Source: Streptomyces durocortorensis (GTDB lineage Bacteria > Actinomycetota > Actinomycetes > Streptomycetales > Streptomycetaceae). Taken from it: 64,000 nt of DNA. Below, piece after piece: positions 24,326 to 35,583 of the stretch. The stretch's first letter is position 1. Each line of letters opens with the position of its first letter. The stretch covers positions 5,022,001 through 5,086,000 of the forward strand of contig NZ_CP134500.1 in the NCBI RefSeq assembly GCF_031760065.1, in the 5' to 3' direction. Made by a program: the position numbers and the translations under genes. The notes under the pieces are model-generated. The model had not been told where the DNA came from. It did not search any database and saw nothing but the letters and a program-made list of their open reading frames with translations.

Positions 24326-26821
24326 ATGTCCCACGTCGGCGTCCCGCGCGGGACGGTCCGAAAGCGCCGATCGCTTCGCCAGTGCCGATCGCTCGCGCTC
24401 CTCACGACGGGGGTGCTCACGATCCCGGTACTGGCGGGCTGCAGCTCCGGCACCGAGGAGACCTCCCGGGCGGTTCCCCAGGACATCGCACCCGCCGCCC
24501 GCGACGCGGTCGCCGACGGCTCGACGGTGAACTGGGCGGTCGACGCGCTGCCCGCCACCTTCAACGCCTTCCAGGCGGACGCCGACAGTGCCACCACCCG
24601 GATCACCGGCGCCCTGCTCCCCACCCTCTTCCCGATGGACGCCTCCGGGCAGCCGAAGCTCAACCCGGACTATCTGGAGTCCGCGAAGATCATCGAGCGT
24701 GAGCCGAAGCAAGTGGTCCTCTACAAGCTCAACCAGCAGGCGGTGTGGAGCGACGGACGGGAGATCGGGGCCCCCGACTTCGTCGCCCAGTGGCGGGCGC
24801 TCAGCGGCAAGGACTCCGCGTTCTGGACCGCCCGCAACGCCGGGTACGAGCGGGTCGAGAGGATCGAGCGCGGCGCGGACGACCTCCAGGTGCGGGTCAC
24901 CTTCTCCAAGCCGTACGCCGACTGGCGCTCGCTGTTCTCCCCGCTCTACCCGAAGGAGATCACCGGCTCGCCGGACGCCTTCAACGACGGGGCGCGCACG
25001 ACGCTGAAGAACACCGCCGGGCCCTTCGTCCTGCGCGGTGTCAGCAAGTCCAAGGGCACCGTCACCCTGGCCCGCAACCCGCGCTGGTGGGGCGACAGGG
25101 CCAAGCTGGACACCCTCGTCTTCCACGCCGTCGCCACCAAGGACCGTACGAAGGCCCTCGCCGACGGCACGGTGCACGTCGCCGACATCGACGCGGCCAC
25201 CGCCGACCGCATCACCCTCGCCCTCCGCGACCGGGGGAACAACGGGCAGCCGCTCACCCACGGCCCCGGCTCCGAGATCACACCCGCCGCGGCCCTGCGC
25301 TCCTGGGCCCTGGCGTACGGCTCCGACGAGGAGCAGGCGGAGATCGCGCAGGCGGCCCGGGAGAAGAACCGCAAGGCCGTCGCCGTGTACGGGGCCCAGC
25401 AGAAGGCCCTGCGCGACTTCGCCGTCCGCAAGTCCCTGGAGCCCGCCTACACCCAGCTCGCGCTGAACGGCGAGTCCGGGCCGCTCGCCGACGACCGGGT
25501 CCGGCGCGCGGTGGCCCGCGCCCTGGACCGCGAGGAGCTCGCCCGGACGGTGCTGGGGCCCCTGGGCCTTCCGGCGAAGCCGCTCGGCAGCCACCTCGCC
25601 CTCGCCGGGCAGCCCGGCTACAAGGACGGCAGCGGCGCGCTCGGCGACCAGGACACCAAGGAGGCCCGGGCTCTGCTGGCGGACGCCGGCTGGACCCGGG
25701 GCGGCGCGCTCGACAAGCCCAAGGACACCAAGGCGGGCAGCGAGGCGGAGAAGAAGGACGGCGAGGCGGCGAAGGAGAAGGACAAGAAGGAGAAGGAGGA
25801 GGACAAGAAGGAGACGGGCGCCGACGCCGAGGGTTCCGAGGCGGCCGAGAAGAAGAAGGCCGACGAGAAGGCCGACGAGGAGGCGGACGAGAAGAAGGCC
25901 GAGAAGGAAGAGAAGGCCGAGGAGAAGGCGGCCGCGAAGAAGAAGGCCGACCAGGACTCCGAGGACACCGCCGCCTCCCGCGACGAGGGCCTCTACATCG
26001 TCGGCGGCGACAACAAGCCCGGCGCCCAGGCCCCCGCGCAGCCCCCGGCCTCCGCCACCGGCGCCTCCGCCGTCCACGTCCTCGCCCCCGCCCGGGCGGC
26101 CGCCGCCCAGAGCACCGCCCTGCTCCGCCAGGCCGGAGCCCTCGGCGCGGACGGTGCCGCCGCCGCCCAGGACAAGCAGCCCGGCGTCGCCGCCGGAGCG
26201 TACGCCCCCGTGGGTACCGCGGCCCCGGCTGCCCCCGCCGCGGCCAAGGGACAGCTCGGCAAGGACGGCAAGACGCTGACCCTGCGCTTCGTGCTCCCCT
26301 CCGGGCCCGGCTCCCAGTCGCTGCGCAGCGTCGGCGACAAGATCGCGGCGATGCTGCAGAAGATCGGGATCGGCACGGAGATCACCAAGGTCTCCGACGA
26401 GAGCTACTTCAAGGACCACATCGCCTCCGGCGACTTCGACCTGGCGCTCTACTCCTGGCCCGCCACCGCCTACCCGGCCACCGACGGGCGCCCGATCTAC
26501 GCCAAGCCGGAGCCCGCCACCGACGGATCGCTCCTCGTCGAGCAGAACTACACGCGCGTCGGCACCGACCACATCGACCAGCTCTTCGACCAGGCCGTCG
26601 CCGAGCTGGACGAGAAGGCCGCGAGGGAGCTGATGAAGCAGGCGGACGCCCGGATCTGGGCCGCCGCCGGATCGATTCCGCTCTTCCAGCGCCCTCAGCT
26701 CGTCGCGGTCGACAAAAAGCTCGTGAACGTCGGCGCCTTCGGGTTCGCCGCCCCCCGGTATCAGGACATCGGGTTCAAGAACCGGAAAGCGGCAGGTTCC
26801 CCCGCAGACCGCAAGAAGTAG
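24326..26821 (+). CDS. solute-binding lipoprotein, family 5, with large Lys/Glu-rich insertion
   Basis: 831 residues. A lipobox (PVLAGC) puts the lipidated cysteine at residue 39. The body is an SBP_bac_5 (oligopeptide/dipeptide-binding) fold: NWAVDALPATFNAFQ, VWSDGREIGAPDFVAQWRAL, NTAGPFVLRGVSKSKGTVTL, RNPRWWGD. Between about residues 463 and 560 the fold is interrupted by a run made almost only of Lys, Glu, Asp and Ala, then by an Ala/Pro-rich stretch to about 648, before the C-terminal lobe resumes (LTLRFVLPSGPGSQSLRSV). Normal family members are 500-600 residues. Strong GGAGGT ribosome site. No permease or ATPase genes adjoin it, so it is an orphan that could share the importers downstream. 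Confidence 0.85.
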   Translation: MSHVGVPRGTVRKRRSLRQCRSLALLTTGVLTIPVLAGCSSGTEETSRAVPQDIAPAARDAVADGSTVNWAVDALPATFNAFQADADSATTRITGALLPTLFPMDASGQPKLNPDYLESAKIIEREPKQVVLYKLNQQAVWSDGREIGAPDFVAQWRALSGKDSAFWTARNAGYERVERIERGADDLQVRVTFSKPYADWRSLFSPLYPKEITGSPDAFNDGARTTLKNTAGPFVLRGVSKSKGTVTLARNPRWWGDRAKLDTLVFHAVATKDRTKALADGTVHVADIDAATADRITLALRDRGNNGQPLTHGPGSEITPAAALRSWALAYGSDEEQAEIAQAAREKNRKAVAVYGAQQKALRDFAVRKSLEPAYTQLALNGESGPLADDRVRRAVARALDREELARTVLGPLGLPAKPLGSHLALAGQPGYKDGSGALGDQDTKEARALLADAGWTRGGALDKPKDTKAGSEAEKKDGEAAKEKDKKEKEEDKKETGADAEGSEAAEKKKADEKADEEADEKKAEKEEKAEEKAAAKKKADQDSEDTAASRDEGLYIVGGDNKPGAQAPAQPPASATGASAVHVLAPARAAAAQSTALLRQAGALGADGAAAAQDKQPGVAAGAYAPVGTAAPAAPAAAKGQLGKDGKTLTLRFVLPSGPGSQSLRSVGDKIAAMLQKIGIGTEITKVSDESYFKDHIASGDFDLALYSWPATAYPATDGRPIYAKPEPATDGSLLVEQNYTRVGTDHIDQLFDQAVAELDEKAARELMKQADARIWAAAGSIPLFQRPQLVAVDKKLVNVGAFGFAAPRYQDIGFKNRKAAGSPADRKK

Positions 26822-26873
26822 CGGGGAAGCGCCCCGCCCCTCCGCCGCCAAGCTCAGATGCACCTCAAAACCC

Positions 26874-26900
26874 TTGCCCGCCGGTTTACCCGGCGGGCAA
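26874..26900 (+). terminator. terminator of the orphan lipoprotein gene
   Basis: A perfect 11-bp stem (TTGCCCGCCGG and its complement) with a 5-nt loop, starting about 50 bases after the stop codon. Confidence 0.75.
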
Positions 26901-27249
26901 TGTGGTTCCTGCCCTGACCCGGGCCGTTCATCGCTTCACCACTCCTCACCCCCCCCAAAAGCTTCGCCAGAGCTCCACCACAGCTCCCCCCACCGGCCTC
27001 CCACGGGCCCGGCAGCACCTTGACATCGGCTCACCGCAGCACCCAAGGGCCCTCCTCCGCCCTTGACACCGGCTGAATATCGCCTGAATCACACGGGAAG
27101 ACCGCCTCTGCGGATCGGCCCGGGAAGCCCGGTGGGCGCAGGGCCCGTACCATGGGACGAGCCGTGGCGTGCCGCCCGGCGGGCGTACGAGGACTCGAAG
27201 ACCGACTGAGACGCCTGATCCCACGATCCGAGAGAAGCGCAAGCCACCC

Positions 27250-29124
<1,875 letters not shown>

Positions 29125-29311
29125 GTCCGAGCCGAGCACGGCTGAGCCGTCGCCAGGTACGGCTGAGTCCGCGCCGAGCAGCGCTGAGCGAGCGCCTGCT
29201 TCCTGAGCCCCTCCAGAGGCTCGGCACGGTCGGAGGCGCACGCTCCGTATGCGAAGGTCCGTCCGATCGCGATTCATCCGGTCGGACGGACCGTCAGCAC
29301 AGGCATTGACA

Positions 29312-29354
29312 GAAGGCCCGGCCCCCCACAGACACTGTGGGGGGCCGGGCCTTC
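29312..29354 (+). terminator. very strong terminator after typA
   Basis: A perfect 20-bp stem beginning GAAGGCCCGGCCCC with a 3-nt loop. It isolates typA from the transporter operon. Confidence 0.9.
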
Positions 29355-29378
29355 GTCAATCGCTTTTCCTGACCGTGG

Positions 29379-29468
29379 TGTCCGGATATCGGGGGTCGCT
29401 CTCCGGAACATGTGTTAACAGTCCGTTTCGGGCGTGTCTGTCTGGGATCGCTTTGTCCGGATTTCGGG
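29379..29468. promoter_or_regulatory. paired motif TGTCCGGAT(A/T)TCGGG upstream of the first import operon
   Basis: Two 15-bp copies differing by one base at 29379-29393 and 29454-29468, 75 bp apart, with TGTTAACA (a perfect 8-bp palindrome at 29413-29420) between them. They lie in the 570-bp gap between typA and the binding-protein gene, where the operon promoter must be. TTTACA near 29515 with TAGTTG 16 bases later is a possible but unproven promoter. Confidence 0.4.
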
Positions 29469-29696
29469 CACACGGGGGGGTCTGATGTTGTCAAACCGAG
29501 ACCCTTTAAGTGTGGTTTACAGCCCGGTCGTACTCAATAGTTGGCTCCATTGAGCTCGGGTCAATGGGTCACGCACTGTGGGGAGTGCCGACTCACGAGC
29601 ACACTCGGGGCACTGAACGATCACCGTCAGGGGTGTCGGTGAATCTCTCCAGTGCCCTTCTTGTAGTCAAAAAGTGGACTCATGAGGAGGAAACCC

Positions 29697-31313
29697 ATGC
29701 GCGGTGCCAAGAGCGCCAAGTGGGTCGCGGGAGCGGCAATCATCGCCCTGGCCGCGACGGCCTGTGGCGGCGGCAGTGGTGACGGTGACAAGAAGAACAC
29801 GTCGGGTCAGCCCGCCGGTTACGTCTCGATCGACGTCGGTGAGCCTCAGAAGCTGCTGATGCCGGCCGACACCAACGAGAGCAACGGCTCCTACGTCATC
29901 CAGTCGCTGTTCACCCAGCTGCTGGACTTCGACTCCAAGGGCGAGATCGTTCTCACGAACGCCGAGTCCGTGGAGACCGAGGACTCCAAGACGTGGACCG
30001 TCAAGCTCAAGAAGGGCTGGAAGTTCCACAACGGCGAGGACGTCACCGCGCAGTCCTACATCGACGCGTGGAACTGGTACGCCAACGTCAAGAACAAGCA
30101 GCAGAACGCGTTCTGGTTCGCCGACATCAAGGGCTACGCGGACGTCCACCCGGAGAAGGGTGAGCCGAAGGCCGACAAGATGTCGGGTCTGACGGCCGTG
30201 GACGACACCACCTTCACCATCGAGCTGGCGGAGAAGGTTCCGTACTTCAACTACAAGCTCGGCTACTCGACGTTCGCGCCGCTGCCGAAGGTGTTCTACG
30301 ACGACCCGAAGGCGTTCGGCCTCAAGCCGATCGGTAACGGTCCGTACACCTTCGAGAAGTGGGACCGCAAGAAGCTGATCCAGGTCAAGGCCTGGGACCA
30401 GTACCAGGGCCCGAACAAGGCTGCCAACAAGGGCATCCAGTTCAAGAACTACACGACCGTCGAGGCCGCTTACGCGGACGTCGTCTCGGGCAACCTGGAC
30501 ATCATCCGCCAGGTCGGTCCGCGTGACCTGCCCAAGTACAAGTCGGACCTCGGTGACGGCGCCATCGAGCAGCCGTACGCCGCGATCCAGACGCTGGTCC
30601 CGGCGTTCTACACGGACACCTTCAAGGACATCGACCCCAAGGTCCTCCAGGGTCTGTCCATGGCGATCGACCGTGACACGATCACCAAGACCGTCCTGAA
30701 CAGCACCCGTACGCCCGCGACGAGCTTCACGCCGCCGCAGGTCAAGGGCAACCAGCAGCTTGAGTCGGACTTCCTGAAGTTCGACCCGGTCAAGGCCAAG
30801 GCCCTCATCAAGGAGGGTGGCGGTGTCCCGGGTGACAAGTTCTCCATCCAGTACAACGCGGACGGCGGGCACAAGGAGTGGGTGACCGCGGTCTGCGAGT
30901 CCATCCGCAACTCCACCGGGATCGACTGCGTCGGCGACGCCAAGCCGGACTTCCCGACCGACCTTGAGGCTCGTGACAACGACGAGGTCAAGGGCATGTA
31001 CCGCGGTGGCTGGGTCGCCGACTACCCGGTCAACGTGAACTTCATCAAGGAGCTCTACCACTCCAAGGCGGAGTCCAACAACGGTCGCTTCTCCGACAAG
31101 GAGATCGACGAGCTGATGGCCAAGGGCGACAAGGCCGACTCGCTGGAAGAGTCCGTCGCCGCCTACCAGGAGGTCGAGAAGGCGCTCGTCGAGAAGATGC
31201 CGGCGATCCCGCTCTGGTACTACCGCATCAACGGCGGCCACGGAAAGAACGTCGACAACGTCAAGGTCGACTTCCACGGTGACCTCGAACTGACCGGCGT
31301 CACCACCAAGTAA
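29697..31313 (+). CDS. bldKB: oligopeptide-binding lipoprotein, BldKB-like (operon 1)
   Basis: 538 residues. Lipoprotein signal with lipobox ending at Cys23 (LAATAC), then GGGSGDGDKKN linker and an SBP_bac_5 domain (DVGEPQKLLMPADTNESNG, GWKFHNGEDVTAQSYIDAWN, PIGNGPYTFEKWDR, IPLWYYRINGG). It captures peptides outside the cell for the ABC importer encoded downstream. In S. coelicolor the bldK importer next to typA is needed for aerial growth; assignment as BldKB rests on this position and family, not on an alignment. The second ATG (29697) is chosen because GAGGAGG lies just before it. Two hairpins separate it from the permease gene. Confidence 0.85.
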   Translation: MRGAKSAKWVAGAAIIALAATACGGGSGDGDKKNTSGQPAGYVSIDVGEPQKLLMPADTNESNGSYVIQSLFTQLLDFDSKGEIVLTNAESVETEDSKTWTVKLKKGWKFHNGEDVTAQSYIDAWNWYANVKNKQQNAFWFADIKGYADVHPEKGEPKADKMSGLTAVDDTTFTIELAEKVPYFNYKLGYSTFAPLPKVFYDDPKAFGLKPIGNGPYTFEKWDRKKLIQVKAWDQYQGPNKAANKGIQFKNYTTVEAAYADVVSGNLDIIRQVGPRDLPKYKSDLGDGAIEQPYAAIQTLVPAFYTDTFKDIDPKVLQGLSMAIDRDTITKTVLNSTRTPATSFTPPQVKGNQQLESDFLKFDPVKAKALIKEGGGVPGDKFSIQYNADGGHKEWVTAVCESIRNSTGIDCVGDAKPDFPTDLEARDNDEVKGMYRGGWVADYPVNVNFIKELYHSKAESNNGRFSDKEIDELMAKGDKADSLEESVAAYQEVEKALVEKMPAIPLWYYRINGGHGKNVDNVKVDFHGDLELTGVTTK

Positions 31314-31348
31314 CACGCCTGCGGGTCATTTCCCCACCTGGCCGTCAT

Positions 31349-31377
31349 CCGGTCGCGTCGGTCATCGGCGCGACCGG
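31349..31377 (+). promoter_or_regulatory. hairpin 1 between binding-protein and permease genes
   Basis: A 9-bp perfect stem (CCGGTCGCG / CGCGACCGG) with an 11-nt loop, about 35 bases after the bldKB-like stop. Together with the next hairpin it probably stabilises or partly terminates the upstream message. Confidence 0.55.
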
Positions 31378-31385
31378 AGGCGCGA

Positions 31386-31411
31386 GGGCCGCCTCTGCCA
31401 AGAGGCGGCCC
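31386..31411 (+). promoter_or_regulatory. hairpin 2 between binding-protein and permease genes
   Basis: An 11-bp perfect stem (GGGCCGCCTCT / AGAGGCGGCCC) with a 4-nt loop, 33 bases before the permease start. Likely an attenuator or RNA-stability element that lets the binding protein be made in excess over the membrane subunits. Confidence 0.65.
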
Positions 31412-31444
31412 CCGCGCCGCAGTTATCCCCACACGGAGGCACCC

Positions 31445-32374
31445 ATGGGGCGCTATGTCGCACGACGACTGCTCCAGATGATCCCGGTCTTCATCGGGTC
31501 GACCCTGCTGGTCTTCCTGATGATGTACGCACTGCCCGGCGACCCCGTCAGAGCACTTGCCGGTGAACAGCACGTAGACGCCACCCAGATCGCGCAGATC
31601 AAGGCGGACCTCGGTCTCGACCAGCCGATCTGGATGCAGTATCTGAACTACCTGGGCAACCTGTTCCAGGGGGACCTCGGCACACAGATCGGGACGCAGC
31701 GCCCGGTGGCCGACGTCATCGCCGATGCCTACCCGATCACCGTCAGACTCGCGATCTTCGCGTTCGTCTTCACGGTCGTCGCCGGGATCTCGCTCGGCAT
31801 CATTGCGGGTCTGAAGGCCGAGTCCCTCCGGGACCGCGGTCTGCTCGGCCTGACGCTGGTGCTGATCTCCATGCCCTCCTTCGTCCTGGGCTTCCTCGTT
31901 CAGCACCTCTTCGCGTTCCAGCTCGGCATAGCCAAGCCCAACGTGAGTATCGAACCGACCAACGGCGAGCTGATCATGCCGGCCGTCGTGCTGGCGTCGC
32001 TGTCGCTCGCCTACGTTGCCCGTCTCACGCGTACCTCGGTCGCCGAGAACCTGCGCGCGGACTACATGCGCACGGCCGTCGCCAAGGGCCTGCCGCGCCG
32101 CCGTGTCATCGGCGTCCACCTGATGCGCAACTCGCTGATCCCGGTCGTCACCTTCCTCGGCACCGACATCGGCGCCCTGATGGGCGGCGCGATCGTCACC
32201 GAGGGCATCTTCAACATCAAGGGTGTCGGACAGCTCGTGTTCGAGGCCCTGGGGAAGCGCGAGGGCGCCACGGTGGTCGGCATCGTGACGCTGCTCGTCA
32301 TCGTCTACCTCGTCTGCAGCCTGCTCGTCGACCTGCTCTACGCGGTCCTGGACCCGAGGATCCGGTATGCCTGA
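31445..32374 (+). CDS. peptide ABC transporter permease, DppB/OppB type (operon 1)
   Basis: 309 residues, six membrane helices. The N-terminus (GRYVARRLLQMIPVFIGSTL) and the first external loop with a GLDQPIW segment are typical of DppB/OppB. The cytoplasmic coupling (EAA) loop is seen as RTAVAKGLPRRRVIGVHLMR. It forms the channel with the next gene's product. Its 3' end overlaps the next start by 8 bp (ATGCCTGA), indicating translational coupling. It corresponds by position to a BldK membrane subunit. Confidence 0.9.
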   Translation: MGRYVARRLLQMIPVFIGSTLLVFLMMYALPGDPVRALAGEQHVDATQIAQIKADLGLDQPIWMQYLNYLGNLFQGDLGTQIGTQRPVADVIADAYPITVRLAIFAFVFTVVAGISLGIIAGLKAESLRDRGLLGLTLVLISMPSFVLGFLVQHLFAFQLGIAKPNVSIEPTNGELIMPAVVLASLSLAYVARLTRTSVAENLRADYMRTAVAKGLPRRRVIGVHLMRNSLIPVVTFLGTDIGALMGGAIVTEGIFNIKGVGQLVFEALGKREGATVVGIVTLLVIVYLVCSLLVDLLYAVLDPRIRYA

Positions 32375-33323
32375 CACCACCGCACTCAAGAAGAGCACCG
32401 ACGTCCCGGCCGCCGCCGGTCAGACGCCCGCCGCGACAGACGCAGGGCCCGCGCCCGGCAAGCCCCGCAGCCTCTGGTCCGACGCCTGGCACGACCTGCG
32501 CCGGAACCCGCTGTTCCTCGTCTCGATGGTGCTGATCGTGCTGCTCGCCGTGATGGCGGCCTTCCCGAGCCTGTTCACCAGTGCCTCGCCGCGCGACGCG
32601 GACCTGGCCAAGCACTATCTCCAGCACCCGAACTGGGGCAACTTCTTCGCCCCGGACTGGCTCGGCTACGACGGCCAGGGGCGCTCGATCTACGCGCGTC
32701 TCATCTACGGGGCCCGTGCCTCCATCACCGTCGGCGTCGTCGTGACCCTCGCGGTCACCATCACCGGCCTCATCGTCGGCATGATCGCCGGTTACTTCGG
32801 CGGCTGGATCGACACGATCCTCTCGCGCGTCACCGACGTCTTCTTCGGTGTCCCCTTCATCGTCGGCGCCATGGTCATCCTGACCACCTTCGAGGAGCGC
32901 TCGGTCTGGGTCGTGATCCTGTCGATGGCCTTCCTCGGCTGGACCTCGATCGCCCGTGTCGCCCGCGGCTCGGTGATCACGATCAAGCAGGCCGACTACG
33001 TCGTCGCCGCCAAGGCGCTCGGCGCCTCCACCACCCGGATTCTGACGCGGCACATCCTGCCGAACGCCATCGCTCCGGTGATCGTGGTCGCCACCATCGC
33101 GCTCGGCGGTTACATCGCCGCCGAGGCCACCCTGTCGTTCCTCGGTATCGGCCTCGCCGAGCCGACGGTCTCGTGGGGCATCGATGTGTCCGCTGCGAAG
33201 GACCAGCTCCGCAACGCTCCGTACGTCCTGATCATCCCCTCGGTGATGGTCTCGATCACGGTGCTGTCCTTCCTGATGTTCGGCGATGCGGTCCGCAACG
33301 CCCTCGACCCCAAGATGCGCTGA
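32367..33323 (+). CDS. peptide ABC transporter permease, DppC/OppC type (operon 1)
   Basis: 318 residues. A ~35-residue Ala/Pro-rich cytoplasmic tail precedes the OppC-type N-terminal helix (LRRNPLFLVSMVLIVLLAV), the extracytoplasmic segment with LGYDGQGRSIYARLIYGAR, and the five-helix BPD_transp domain. The coupling loop reads QADYVVAAKALGASTTRILTRH, with the family AKALGAS motif. Partner of the DppB-type subunit. Start overlaps the preceding stop. Confidence 0.9.
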   Translation: MPDTTALKKSTDVPAAAGQTPAATDAGPAPGKPRSLWSDAWHDLRRNPLFLVSMVLIVLLAVMAAFPSLFTSASPRDADLAKHYLQHPNWGNFFAPDWLGYDGQGRSIYARLIYGARASITVGVVVTLAVTITGLIVGMIAGYFGGWIDTILSRVTDVFFGVPFIVGAMVILTTFEERSVWVVILSMAFLGWTSIARVARGSVITIKQADYVVAAKALGASTTRILTRHILPNAIAPVIVVATIALGGYIAAEATLSFLGIGLAEPTVSWGIDVSAAKDQLRNAPYVLIIPSVMVSITVLSFLMFGDAVRNALDPKMR

Positions 33324-33334
33324 GGGAGGCGTTC

Positions 33335-34393
33335 GTGACCACCATCGACAAGACGGCTCACGTCCCCGCACCGCGGGAGTCCGTGAGTGGCGACGGTCCA
33401 CTGCTCGACGTCCGTGACCTGCACGTGGAGTTCCACACCCGTGACGGTGTGGCCAAGGCGGTCAACGGTGTGAACTACACCGTCAGCGCCGGCGAGACTC
33501 TCGCGGTGCTGGGTGAGTCCGGCTCCGGCAAGTCCGTGACCGCGCAGACCATCATGGGCATCCTCGACATGCCGCCCGGGAAGATCACGCAGGGCGAGAT
33601 CCTCTTCCGCGGTCAGGACATGCTGAAGATGTCCAACGAGGAGCGCCGGAGGATCCGCGGCCGCAAGATCGCGATGATCTTCCAGGACGCCCTGTCCTCG
33701 CTGAACCCGGTCCTCAGCGTCGGCTACCAGCTGGGCGAGATGTTCCGGGTGCACCAGGGCCTGTCCCGCAAGGACGCCAAGGCCAGGTCCATCGAGCTGA
33801 TGGACCAGGTCAAGATCCCGGCGGCGGCGGCCCGTATCTCGGACTACCCGCACCAGTTCTCCGGCGGTATGCGCCAGCGCATCATGATCGCCATGGCGCT
33901 GGCCCTGGAGCCGGACCTGATCATCGCGGACGAGCCGACCACCGCGCTCGACGTGACGGTGCAGGCCCAGGTCATGGACCTGCTGGCCGAGCTCCAGCGC
34001 GAGTACAACATGGGCCTGATCCTGATCACCCACGACCTCGGCGTGGTCGCCGACGTCGCGGACAAGATCGCCGTGATGTACGCGGGCCGGATCGTGGAGA
34101 CGGCCCCGGTGGGCGAGCTGTACAGCCGCCCGGCGCACCCGTACACCCGTGGTCTGCTGGACTCGATCCCGCGCCTGGACCAGAAGGGCCAGGAGCTCTA
34201 CGCCATCAAGGGTCTGCCGCCCAACCTCACGCGCATCCCCGCCGGTTGTGCCTTCAGTCCGCGTTGCCCCAAGGCGCAGGACATCTGCCGTACGGACGTC
34301 CCGCCGCTCGCTCCGGTGACCGAGCAGGACGGCCTTGAGCTGGTCGGCCGCGGCAGCGCGTGCCACTTCTGGAAGGAGACGATCCATGGCTGA
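33335..34393 (+). CDS. peptide ABC transporter ATPase, DppD/OppD type (operon 1)
   Basis: 352 residues. Walker A GESGSGKS (60-67), signature FSGGMRQR, Walker B LIIADEPTTALD, and the oligopeptide-type C-terminal extension with a Cys motif (CAFSPRCPKAQDIC, then ACHFW) that can hold an iron-sulfur cluster in related Dpp/Opp ATPases. GTG start preceded by GGGAGG. One of two different ATPases powering import. Its last bases overlap the next gene by 8 bp. Confidence 0.9.
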   Translation: MTTIDKTAHVPAPRESVSGDGPLLDVRDLHVEFHTRDGVAKAVNGVNYTVSAGETLAVLGESGSGKSVTAQTIMGILDMPPGKITQGEILFRGQDMLKMSNEERRRIRGRKIAMIFQDALSSLNPVLSVGYQLGEMFRVHQGLSRKDAKARSIELMDQVKIPAAAARISDYPHQFSGGMRQRIMIAMALALEPDLIIADEPTTALDVTVQAQVMDLLAELQREYNMGLILITHDLGVVADVADKIAVMYAGRIVETAPVGELYSRPAHPYTRGLLDSIPRLDQKGQELYAIKGLPPNLTRIPAGCAFSPRCPKAQDICRTDVPPLAPVTEQDGLELVGRGSACHFWKETIHG

Positions 34394-35528
34394 GCTCAAG
34401 AAGGAGCCCGTGGACGCCACCCCGAACGTCTCCGACGTGGAGACCGCGGACGCCGCGACCGAGGCGGAGGCCGTAGCCGCCGTCGACGCGCCCGCCGGCC
34501 AGGGGGAGCCGATTCTCCAGGTGCGCAACCTGGTCAAGCACTTCCCGCTGACTCAGGGCATTCTCTTCAAGAAGCAGATCGGCGCGGTCAAGGCCGTCGA
34601 CGGGATCTCCTTCGACCTGTACGCCGGTGAGACCCTGGGCATCGTCGGGGAGTCCGGCTGCGGCAAGTCCACGGTCGCCAAGCTCCTGATGACGCTGGAG
34701 CGGGCCACCGCCGGTGAGGTCTTCTACAAGGGCCAGGACATCACCAAGCTGTCCGGCCGTGCGCTGAAGGCCGTGCGCCGCAACATCCAGATGGTGTTCC
34801 AGGACCCGTACACCTCGCTGAACCCGCGCATGACGGTCGGCGACATCATCGGGGAGACCTTCGAGATCCACCCCGAGGTGGCCCCGAAGGGCGACCGGCG
34901 CCGCCGCGTCCAGGAGCTCCTGGACGTCGTGGGTCTGAACCCGGAGTACATCAACCGGTACCCGCACCAGTTCTCCGGCGGTCAGCGCCAGCGCATCGGC
35001 ATCGCCCGGGGCCTCGCGCTCAACCCGGAGATCATCATCTGCGACGAGCCGGTCTCCGCGCTCGACGTGTCGGTGCAGGCGCAGGTCATCAACCTGATGG
35101 GGAAGCTCCAGGACGAGTTCAACCTGTCCTACGTCTTCATCGCGCACGACCTCTCCATCGTCCGGCACATCTCCGACCGCGTCGGCGTGATGTACCTGGG
35201 CAAGATGGCCGAGATCGGTACGGACACCCAGATCTACGACCACCCGACGCACCCCTACACCCAGGCGCTGCTGTCGGCGGTCCCGGTGCCGGACCCGGCG
35301 GCCCGCGAGGGGCGCGAGCGGATCATCCTGACCGGTGACGTTCCGTCCCCGGCGAACCCGCCGTCCGGCTGCCGCTTCCGTACCCGGTGCTGGAAGGCCG
35401 AGGAGCGCTGCGCGACGGAGGAGCCGCTGCTGGCGATCCCCGAGCGCTTCGTGTCGGGGGCCACCCCGGCCGCGCACGAGTCGGCGTGCCACTTCGCCGA
35501 GGAGAAGGACGTCGTGCACGCGGCGTAA
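34386..35528 (+). CDS. peptide ABC transporter ATPase, DppF/OppF type (operon 1)
   Basis: 380 residues. An Ala/Glu-rich leader of about 40 residues precedes the nucleotide-binding domain: [20 protein letters not shown], typical of OppF; Walker A GESGCGKS; signature FSGGQRQR; Walker [13 protein letters not shown]. The C-terminal oligo_HPY segment has [14 protein letters not shown] and ACHFAEEK. It completes the five-gene operon; a terminator follows directly. Confidence 0.9.
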   Translation: MAELKKEPVDATPNVSDVETADAATEAEAVAAVDAPAGQGEPILQVRNLVKHFPLTQGILFKKQIGAVKAVDGISFDLYAGETLGIVGESGCGKSTVAKLLMTLERATAGEVFYKGQDITKLSGRALKAVRRNIQMVFQDPYTSLNPRMTVGDIIGETFEIHPEVAPKGDRRRRVQELLDVVGLNPEYINRYPHQFSGGQRQRIGIARGLALNPEIIICDEPVSALDVSVQAQVINLMGKLQDEFNLSYVFIAHDLSIVRHISDRVGVMYLGKMAEIGTDTQIYDHPTHPYTQALLSAVPVPDPAAREGRERIILTGDVPSPANPPSGCRFRTRCWKAEERCATEEPLLAIPERFVSGATPAAHESACHFAEEKDVVHAA

Positions 35529-35550
35529 CCTCTTTCGGTAGCTCGACGAA

Positions 35551-35583
35551 CGATGCCCGGTCCCCCGTGGGGGCCGGGCATCG
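35551..35583 (+). terminator. terminator of import operon 1
   Basis: A 15-bp stem starting CGATGCCCGG with one bulged T and a 2-nt loop, 22 bases after the stop codon. Confidence 0.8.

Noticed and set aside
25618..25968. A minus-strand Ser/Phe/Ala-rich frame
   Set aside because: Exact antisense of the Lys/Glu-rich insertion of the lipoprotein; its repetitive look comes from that.
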